Part shown: positions 58,752 through 64,000 of the stretch, one piece after another
Position numbering within the stretch: the stretch's first letter is position 1
Layout: the number at the start of each line of letters is the position of its first letter
Assembly (NCBI GenBank): GCA_900539465.1
Contig: UQCF01000004.1
Coordinates: 1 to 64,000 of the forward strand
Reading direction: 5' to 3'
Origin: an uncultured Ruminococcus sp.
GTDB taxonomy: Bacteria; Bacillota; Clostridia; Oscillospirales; Acutalibacteraceae
Length of the DNA: 64,000 bases
The notes under the pieces: model-generated
What the model saw: only the letters and a program-made list of their open reading frames with translations
What the model was told of the DNA's origin: nothing
Databases searched by the model: none
Translations under genes and position numbers: made by a program

Positions 58752-58887
58752 AAAAATGCACAGCTTCATAGCTGTGCACGAAAACGCAGACTCGAATTTG
58801 CTGCGAAACAAAATAGATCTCCACATAATAAGTATGAGAAAGCAGAGCCTGCGGTTTTACCCGATAAAATTAAATATGCGGTTTATA
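58752..58887 (-). ncRNA. Tandem RNA-like unit 2
   Basis: About 135 bases from its own promoter to the terminator TGCACAGCTATGAAGCTGTGCA (58757-58778) with a T run. The conserved block GGTAAAACCGCAGGCTCTGC is followed about 60 bases later by GAGTCTGCGTTTTCGTGCAC. GCAGGCTC and GAGTCTGC can pair over 8 bases with one G-U. No open frame with a ribosome site is seen. Family not recognised. Confidence 0.75.
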
Positions 58888-58892
58888 TCGCT

Positions 58893-58921
58893 ATTGTAGC
58901 ATGCAACAGCCCATATTTCAA
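58893..58921 (-). promoter_or_regulatory. Promoter of RNA unit 2
   Basis: On the minus strand, TTGAAA (58916-58921), 17 bases, TACAAT (58893-58898). Confidence 0.85.
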
Positions 58922-58941
58922 ATCTTTATTTGAAAGCAAAT

Positions 58942-59068
58942 AAAAAATGCACAGCTTTATAGCTGTGCACGAAAACGCAGACCCACGATTTGTTACCACA
59001 CAAAAGCTTTAACATTACCTGACAAGTCAAAAATATAAAAGCAGAGCCTGCAGTTTTACCGAGTTTAT
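58942..59068 (-). ncRNA. Tandem RNA-like unit 3
   Basis: Shares with unit 2 GGTAAAACTGCAGGCTCTGC, ACAAATCG, GTCTGCGTTTTCGTGCACAGC and the terminator TGCACAGCTATAAAGCTGTGCA (58948-58969). The 7-8 bp long-range pairing (GCAGGCT/GGTCTGC) is kept with changed bases. Unlike units 1 and 2 I find no promoter; a terminator and tRNA-Arg lie just upstream, so it may depend on read-through or be inactive. Confidence 0.6.
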
Positions 59069-59070
59069 TA

Positions 59071-59100
59071 AAAAGCCCACCTCAAAAGAAGTGGGCTTTT
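59071..59100 (-). terminator. Terminator after tRNA-Arg
   Basis: AAAAGCCCAC (59071-59080) pairs with GTGGGCTTTT (59091-59100); on the minus strand a T run follows. It separates the tRNA from RNA unit 3. Confidence 0.88.
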
Positions 59101-59102
59101 GG

Positions 59103-59176
59103 CCCGCCCGAAGGGATTCGAACCCCCGGCCTTCAGAATCGGAGTCTGACGCACTATCCGGCTGTGCTACGGGCGG
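59103..59176 (-). tRNA. tRNA-Arg (anticodon CCG)
   Basis: Read on the minus strand: acceptor CCGCCCG with CGGGCGG, D-stem GCAC/GTGC, anticodon arm TCAGA-CTCCGAT-TCTGA giving anticodon CCG (codon CGG), and T-arm with TTCGAAT. The discriminator base is G and the CCA end is not encoded. It begins 3 bases after the stop of the DUF805 gene, so it is probably cut from the same transcript. Confidence 0.95.
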
Positions 59177-59179
59177 AAA

Positions 59180-59572
59180 TTATTTTTTCTTTTTAGCTTT
59201 CTTTTTCTTCGGCTCTTCGGCAATATATTCGCCGTAGACGTTGTTTTTCGGCTGAGAATCCGACATAAAGACAAACAGCAGCGCCAGTGCGCCTAAAAGC
59301 GGAATCAGCACAACAAGCGAAAATGTACCTTTTATGCCTGTGTCATGCATACGGCGAAACCACAGCGCAAGCCTTGCAGAAAATGTGTCAAGCAAGTAAA
59401 CGGCGGCAATACATATAAATATTATGCCTATGTCGTTAAAAATAAAATAAAAAGCAATCAGCAGTGCCCAGATTATAACATCCGGCAATGCGGTGCGCCA
59501 AAATTCTTTGCGTGCGGTTCTTGAAGAAAAGTCGCGGTCAAGCTCAAACATATTAAAATAATTTTTCAGCAT
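59180..59572 (-). CDS. DUF805 family membrane protein
   Basis: 130 residues from the ATG at 59570-59572 (GGGAGGT upstream). Three or four membrane helices. SSRTARKEFWRTALPDVIIW and LALWFRRMHDTGIKG are the family's two conserved blocks (normally GRxxRxEFW and RRLHDxG). The C-terminus is a lysine-rich cytosolic tail. Function is unknown. It has a clear promoter, and tRNA-Arg follows 3 bases after the stop. Confidence 0.88.
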   Translation of the reverse strand: MLKNYFNMFELDRDFSSRTARKEFWRTALPDVIIWALLIAFYFIFNDIGIIFICIAAVYLLDTFSARLALWFRRMHDTGIKGTFSLVVLIPLLGALALLFVFMSDSQPKNNVYGEYIAEEPKKKKAKKKK

Positions 59573-59604
59573 AAAACGACCTCCCTCAAATTTTGCATAA
59601 AAAG

Positions 59605-59633
59605 ATAATATCATATTTCTCTCTTTTTTTCAA
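59605..59633 (-). promoter_or_regulatory. Promoter of DUF805-tRNA-Arg
   Basis: On the minus strand, TTGAAA (59628-59633), 17 bases, TATTAT (59605-59610). Confidence 0.8.
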
Positions 59634-59670
59634 TATATTTGCTTTGCAAATTTTAAAGGCGGCGCAGCTA

Positions 59671-59699
59671 TTGAATTTTATATTTATGCGTGATAAAAT
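59671..59699 (+). promoter_or_regulatory. Promoter of the phosphoesterase-ApgM-metY operon
   Basis: TTGAAT (59671-59676), 17 bases, TAAAAT (59694-59699). Confidence 0.75.
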
Positions 59700-59734
59700 A
59701 AAATCTAACAGTTTAAGAAACGGATGTGCTAAAC

Positions 59735-60706
59735 ATGGATTGGGATAATATATGTTCACACTTTATAACTTCTTTGAACTCTGCTTCATACGCTTTCAGA
59801 AGCGGCGTCGGCAAGCCCTGCGATTTTATGAAAAGCGGCAGCGGCGCAAAGCTTAAAGTAGCTGTTATTTCGGATACTCATTTGAGAAACGATTTTAAAT
59901 CCACCGCGGCTTTTCAGACGGGAATCAAAAGAATGTCCTGTGCCGAACCCGCATATGACGCACTTGTTATAGACGGCGACTGCACCAACCGCAGCTATGA
60001 GAGCCAAAATAAAGAGATAATGAGACTCCTCAAAAAATATAACTGTGCCAAAACCGTAATCCCCGTAATGGGCAACCACGACACGGGTCTCGGCACAAAG
60101 GGTACAGACGGCTACGAAGCTTGTATGACAAGACATATGAAAGTTATAAATATGTATCACGAGAGCAAAACGCCGTATTTTTATAAAGTGATAAACGGTT
60201 ATTATTTCATCACACTCTCATCAGAGAGCGACAGACTTGAAGATAACGAGGATATGTCCGACGAGCAGATTGCATGGCTCGACGCACGTCTTTATGATGC
60301 CGAAAAAACAGGTCTTCCCGTTTTTATTTTTAATCACTATGCTTTTAACAACACCATGCAGATTGAGAAAATTTGGCCGGAGGGCGAGCTTGGCGAGCGT
60401 TCGGATGAACTCAGAGCCCTGCTCCAAAAGCATAAGGACCTTAAAATCTTTTTTATAACGGGTCATATTCACAATTATTTCGGCGTGAATAAAATAGAAA
60501 CAGACGGCAACATTATTATGCTTGATGTTCCGTCATACGGCAAAGAAAATTTCTCTTTTGAAAACGGCTACGATAAACCCACCGAGCACCCCGAGCTTGG
60601 CATCGGCTATCAGATGGAGGTTTATGACAACCGTGTAGAGTTTAAAGCCGTAGATTTTAACAGGGGCAAATGGCATAAAGAATTTGACCTTGAGATTGAT
60701 ATTTAA
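59735..60706 (+). CDS. Cytosolic calcineurin-like phosphoesterase
   Basis: 323 residues from the ATG at 59735; a GTG three codons earlier is possible. There is no signal peptide. The metallophosphoesterase motifs are complete: VAVISDTHLRN, VIDGDCTNR, VIPVMGNHDTG, FIFNHYAFNN and FITGHIHNYFG. The substrate is unknown. It is 18 bases upstream of the ApgM-like gene and shares its promoter. This is the third phosphoesterase of the fold in the window; the other two are exported or membrane-bound. Confidence 0.88.
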   Translation: MDWDNICSHFITSLNSASYAFRSGVGKPCDFMKSGSGAKLKVAVISDTHLRNDFKSTAAFQTGIKRMSCAEPAYDALVIDGDCTNRSYESQNKEIMRLLKKYNCAKTVIPVMGNHDTGLGTKGTDGYEACMTRHMKVINMYHESKTPYFYKVINGYYFITLSSESDRLEDNEDMSDEQIAWLDARLYDAEKTGLPVFIFNHYAFNNTMQIEKIWPEGELGERSDELRALLQKHKDLKIFFITGHIHNYFGVNKIETDGNIIMLDVPSYGKENFSFENGYDKPTEHPELGIGYQMEVYDNRVEFKAVDFNRGKWHKEFDLEIDI

Positions 60707-60724
60707 CATTAAGGTGGCGAACTT

Positions 60725-61942
60725 ATGAAATATGTAGTGGTTTTATATGACGGCATGGCAGATTACCCCGTCGAGGCTCTCGGCGGCAAAACTCCCATGC
60801 AAAAGGCGAATAAGCCGATTTTTGATTCTCTTGCAAAAAGGGGAGAGGTGGGGCTTGTCCGCACCATAGGCGAGGGCTTAAAGCCCGGCAGTGAGATAGG
60901 CAATCTCACCGTTATGGGCTACGACCCGAGAAAATATTTTACCGGGCGTTCTCCTTTAGAGGCAATAAGCATCGGCGTTAAAATGGCGGATGACGATATT
61001 TCTCTTCGCTGTAATCTTGTTACGCTCTCGGATGAAGAAAATTACGACGACAAAACAATGGTAGACTATTCTGCCGGCGATATTTCGAGTGAAGAGGCGG
61101 CAAAGATAATCAAGACAGTTCAGCAAAATTTCGGCGGCGGTGAATTTGATTTTTACAGCGGCGTCAGCTATCGCCATTGCCTGATTTTTCACAAGGGAAC
61201 AACCGATCTCGGTACGATGACTCCTCCGCACGATATCTCGGGCAGGGTTGTAGGGCCTTATATCTCAACCTCGCCAAATGCGCAGAAGCTCACCTCTCTT
61301 ATGAGAAAAAGCTATGACCTTTTAAAAGACCATCCCGTTAATATTGAGAGAATTAAACAGGGCAAACGCCCCGCAAACTCCATTTGGCTTTGGGGTGAGG
61401 GAACAAAGCCCACGCTTCCGCCTTTCAGCGAGCTTTACGGCGTAAAGGGCACGGTAATATCGGCAGTTGACCTTTTAAAGGGCATAGGTATTGCCGCAGG
61501 TATGCAGACCCCGGAGGTTGAGGGTGCGACAGGCTATATTGACACAAACTTTGAGGGCAAGGCGAACGCTGCGGTTGATGCACTTAAAAAAGACTGCGAT
61601 TTTGCCTATATTCACATTGAGGCCCCCGATGAATGCGGTCACAGATATGAGCCCGAAAATAAAGTGAAAGCGATAGAGTATATCGACTCCCGTGTTTTGC
61701 CCATAGTTATAAAGGGACTTGAAGAAATAGGCGAGGATTATAAAATAATGATTTTACCGGATCATCCCACACCGCTTTCAACAAGAACTCACGCGAGCGA
61801 CCCCGTGCCTTATATGATTTATCAAAAATCAAAAGAAAAAGACAGCGGCGTTGAGTCAATAAACGAGGAGTCGGCAAAGAAAACAGGCAACTTTATTGAC
61901 GCGGGATATGAACTGATGAACAAATTTATAAAAGAAATTTAA
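60725..61942 (+). CDS. ApgM-family phosphoglycerate mutase-like enzyme (possible homoserine kinase)
   Basis: 405 residues, alkaline phosphatase superfamily, of the archaeal-type cofactor-independent phosphoglycerate mutase group. VVVLYDGMADYPVEALGGKTP holds the first metal Asp, SEIGNLTVMGYDPRKYFTGR the usual catalytic Ser region, and APDECGHRYEPENKVKAIEY and MILPDHPTPLSTRTHASDPV the further metal ligands. Bacterial members of this group have been proposed as homoserine kinases because they neighbour threonine or methionine genes. Here the next gene is metY, which acts on an activated homoserine, so that reading is reasonable. It could still be a true mutase. Confidence 0.88.
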   Translation: MKYVVVLYDGMADYPVEALGGKTPMQKANKPIFDSLAKRGEVGLVRTIGEGLKPGSEIGNLTVMGYDPRKYFTGRSPLEAISIGVKMADDDISLRCNLVTLSDEENYDDKTMVDYSAGDISSEEAAKIIKTVQQNFGGGEFDFYSGVSYRHCLIFHKGTTDLGTMTPPHDISGRVVGPYISTSPNAQKLTSLMRKSYDLLKDHPVNIERIKQGKRPANSIWLWGEGTKPTLPPFSELYGVKGTVISAVDLLKGIGIAAGMQTPEVEGATGYIDTNFEGKANAAVDALKKDCDFAYIHIEAPDECGHRYEPENKVKAIEYIDSRVLPIVIKGLEEIGEDYKIMILPDHPTPLSTRTHASDPVPYMIYQKSKEKDSGVESINEESAKKTGNFIDAGYELMNKFIKEI

Positions 61943-61953
61943 GGAGCAACAAA

Positions 61954-63237
61954 ATGAGTAATTATCATCTTAATACAAACTGCCTGCACGCAGGCTATAC
62001 ACCAAAAAACGGTGAGCCGAGGGTTTTGCCCATATATCAAAGCACAACTTATAAATATGATTCAAGCGAAGAAATGGGCAAGCTCTTTGACCTTGAAAAG
62101 GACGGATATTTTTATACAAGACTTCAAAACCCGACCAACGACGCAGTGGCGGCAAAAATAGCCGCTCTTGAGGGCGGCGTTGCGGCCGTGCTCACTTCAT
62201 CGGGTCAGGCGGCTTCATTCTATTCGGTGTTTAATATTTGCGGTGCGGGCGACCATGTTGTTGCTTCGGCGGCAATCTACGGCGGCACATTCAACCTTTT
62301 CTCTGTTACGATGAAAAAGCTCGGTATAGATTTTACGTTTGTCAGCCCTCACTCGAGCAAAGAGGAGCTCGACGCCGCATTTAAAGACAACACCAAGCTC
62401 GTTTTTGCCGAGACGCTTTCAAACCCGGCTCTTGAAGTTTTGGATATTGAAAAATTTGCAAATGCCGCACATTCTCACGGTGTTCCGCTTATAGTTGACA
62501 ACACCTTTCCCACACCCGTGAATTGCCGCCCGTTTGAGTTCGGTGCCGATATTGTCACTCACTCAACAACAAAATATATGGACGGTCATGCTACACAGGT
62601 AGGCGGTGTTATAGTTGACAGCGGTAATTTTGACTGGACTCAGAACGATAAGTTCCCGGGTCTTACAACGCCCGATGAGAGCTACCACGGTATCACTTAT
62701 ACCGAAAGATTCGGCAAGGGCGCATACATAACAAAAGCGGTGGCTCAGCTTATGAGAGACCTCGGTTCAATCCCCGCTCCGCAAAATTCATTTCTTTTAA
62801 ATCTCGGCTTAGAGACGCTCTTTTTAAGAGTTGAACGTCATTGCGAAAACGCAATGGCAGTTGCCAAAATGCTCGAAAATCACCCCAATGTTTCATGGAT
62901 CAAATATCCGGGGCTTGAGAGTGACAGCCAGCATGACCTTGCAATGAAATATATGCCCCACGGCACAAGCGGCGTAATATCATTCGGCGTTAAGGGCGGC
63001 CGCGAGGCGGCAACTAAGTTTTTGGATTCATTGAAGCTTGCCTCTGTTGTTACCCATGTTGCGGATTGCCGCACCTGTGCTCTTCACCCGGCGAGCACGA
63101 CCCACCGTCAGCTCACCGATGAACAGCTTGAAGAATGCGGAGTTAAACCGGACCTCATTCGTCTTTCTGTCGGCATAGAATATGTTGACGATATAATTGC
63201 AGATGTTGAGCAGGCTCTTCAAAAATCACAGCAGTAA
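61954..63237 (+). CDS. metY: O-acetylhomoserine sulfhydrylase
   Basis: 427 residues, Cys/Met-metabolism PLP family. It makes homocysteine from O-acetylhomoserine and sulfide. TRLQNPTNDAVAAKIAALEGG, the PLP lysine in HSTTKYMDGHATQVGG, and the C-terminal RTCALHPASTTHRQL are clear. Length fits MetY rather than MetB/MetC (about 380-390). AAGGAG precedes the ATG. It follows the ApgM-like gene by 11 bases. It has no SAM riboswitch of its own; the only one in the window is at 7971. Confidence 0.95.
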   Translation: MSNYHLNTNCLHAGYTPKNGEPRVLPIYQSTTYKYDSSEEMGKLFDLEKDGYFYTRLQNPTNDAVAAKIAALEGGVAAVLTSSGQAASFYSVFNICGAGDHVVASAAIYGGTFNLFSVTMKKLGIDFTFVSPHSSKEELDAAFKDNTKLVFAETLSNPALEVLDIEKFANAAHSHGVPLIVDNTFPTPVNCRPFEFGADIVTHSTTKYMDGHATQVGGVIVDSGNFDWTQNDKFPGLTTPDESYHGITYTERFGKGAYITKAVAQLMRDLGSIPAPQNSFLLNLGLETLFLRVERHCENAMAVAKMLENHPNVSWIKYPGLESDSQHDLAMKYMPHGTSGVISFGVKGGREAATKFLDSLKLASVVTHVADCRTCALHPASTTHRQLTDEQLEECGVKPDLIRLSVGIEYVDDIIADVEQALQKSQQ

Positions 63238-63249
63238 GAGAGATTGTTT

Positions 63250-64000
63250 ATGGAAACATTTTTTATTTCTTTACTCAACAAGATAATATCGGTTTTGCTT
63301 GTGCCTGTTTTAATGCACTGTATGTCGCCCGTACTGCTTGTCAAAAAAATTATTTACCGTCCGTTTGATTTGATATCCATAAGCGAAAGCGGATATGAGC
63401 AAATGGCAGATGAAATGCACATAACGGCTCACAGAGGCGTTACCGCAGTTGCACCGGAGAATACCCTGCCTGCCTATGAAGAAGCGGTTAAGCTCGGATA
63501 TTATTCGGCAGAGTGCGACATAAAGCTCACAAGCGACAACAAATGGGTGCTCAGTCACAGTGATGATATTGATAAGCACTTTTGGCAGTTCGGCAAAATT
63601 GCAGAGACGGATTTTGACTCGCTTCGCACTTATGCTTATAAAAACGGAACGAATTTTTGGAAGTATAAGGATTTGAAAATCCCGACTCTTGAAGAGTTTT
63701 TAGATGTGTTTGTCGGCTCAAACACACGTCCGCAAATAGAGATTAAGGTTCAAAATTATGATATGCTCGGCACGGTTGTTGACGCCGTTAGGGCAAAGGG
63801 ACTTGAAAAGCAGGCTATTATCATTTCTTTTGATATTGAACAGCTTAAAGCAATACGCGCCATTGACAAAAATATTGAGCTTTGGTATCTTGTTGACGAA
63901 ATAACAAACGAAAAAACAGCCGAGGCAAAAGCTCTCGGCAACACATGGCTTTCGGCAAACTTCTCTAAAAATAATGAAGACAGCATAAGAAATGCGGCAG
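63250..64000 (+). CDS. Glycerophosphodiester phosphodiesterase family protein, 3' end outside window
   Basis: The open frame runs from the ATG at 63250 to the window edge, 250 codons, with no stop. It has an N-terminal hydrophobic stretch (ISVLLVPVLMHCMSPVLLV), then the GDPD barrel: TAHRGVTAVAPENTLPAYEE with the first catalytic His, then SAECDIKLTSDNKWVLSHSD with the Glu/Asp metal pair and second His, and TRPQIEIKVQN with the third acidic residue. It should hydrolyse glycerophosphodiesters released from phospholipids or teichoic acids. The ribosome site is weak, so it may be coupled to metY, 12 bases upstream. Confidence 0.9.
   Translation, partial: METFFISLLNKIISVLLVPVLMHCMSPVLLVKKIIYRPFDLISISESGYEQMADEMHITAHRGVTAVAPENTLPAYEEAVKLGYYSAECDIKLTSDNKWVLSHSDDIDKHFWQFGKIAETDFDSLRTYAYKNGTNFWKYKDLKIPTLEEFLDVFVGSNTRPQIEIKVQNYDMLGTVVDAVRAKGLEKQAIIISFDIEQLKAIRAIDKNIELWYLVDEITNEKTAEAKALGNTWLSANFSKNNEDSIRNAA

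Noticed and set aside
58546..59068. CRISPR array or type III toxin-antitoxin RNA
   Set aside because: Units are about 130-165 bases, unequal, and each has its own terminator; there are no short identical repeats with spacers, no cas genes and no ToxN-like gene nearby.

Overview
The window looks like a stretch of chromosome from an anaerobic, gut-type Clostridia, probably of the Ruminococcaceae/Oscillospirales kind. This rests on several things seen here: a SCIFF peptide with its radical SAM maturase, a dockerin-bearing secreted protein, pyruvate phosphate dikinase, an EFR1 flavodoxin-ferredoxin, HelD, and intergenic repeats of a type I associate with this group. Promoters are mostly plain sigma-A boxes with 17-base spacers, and most genes have GGAGG-type ribosome sites. 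I see no prophage, insertion sequence or CRISPR array.

Layout. 1-12 kb: a SEDS/PBP wall-synthesis pair, a small secreted protein, a PAP2-like protein, a membrane-tethered XRE regulator with a small membrane partner, a flavodoxin pair, a SAM-I-clan riboswitch in front of an uncharacterised 95-residue protein, ppdK, and a cytidylate-kinase-like gene. 12-20 kb: HelD, a dockerin/DUF6273 secreted protein bracketed by repeats, glmU-lipoprotein-pth, and trmL. 20-25.7 kb: a glycosyltransferase, a GH38 mannosidase and a membrane-anchored unknown. 25.7-37.5 kb: a Phe/Tyr attenuator followed by eight genes (aroF, tyrA, aroB, aroA, aroC, pheA, fused aroE-aroK, aroQ) that cover the shikimate pathway and both prephenate branches. 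These run on into two secreted hydrolases and a GtrA-like protein. 37.6-47.5 kb: an inositol catabolism operon (transporter, iolC, iolB, a phosphoesterase, iolD, iolE, iolA, iolG). 47.6-52 kb: a PadR/HAAS-type pair divergent from a large secreted subtilase. 52-58.5 kb: SCIFF peptide and maturase, a PLP decarboxylase-like enzyme, a CarD-like regulator, a second LCAT-like secreted hydrolase, an SdpI-like protein and a small XRE regulator. 58.5-59.2 kb: three tandem RNA-like units and tRNA-Arg(CCG). 59.2-64 kb: DUF805 protein, a phosphoesterase, an ApgM-like enzyme beside metY, and a truncated GDPD gene.

The observations most worth following are: (1) the Tyr/Phe-rich leader peptide with terminator that should control the whole aromatic operon; (2) the compact SAM-I-clan riboswitch, apparently without P4, ahead of a protein with no known link to methionine; (3) three tandem, structurally related RNA units at 58.5-59.1 kb, two with their own promoters, the last ending in a terminator just before an XRE gene; (4) a group of secreted proteins ending in hydrophobic or amphipathic tails with no LPXTG motif; (5) four near-identical terminator stems scattered over 16 kb; and (6) a SCIFF precursor with an extra cysteine and glycine at the expected crosslink-acceptor position. 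All functions are read from motifs and context; nothing was searched or folded by computer.
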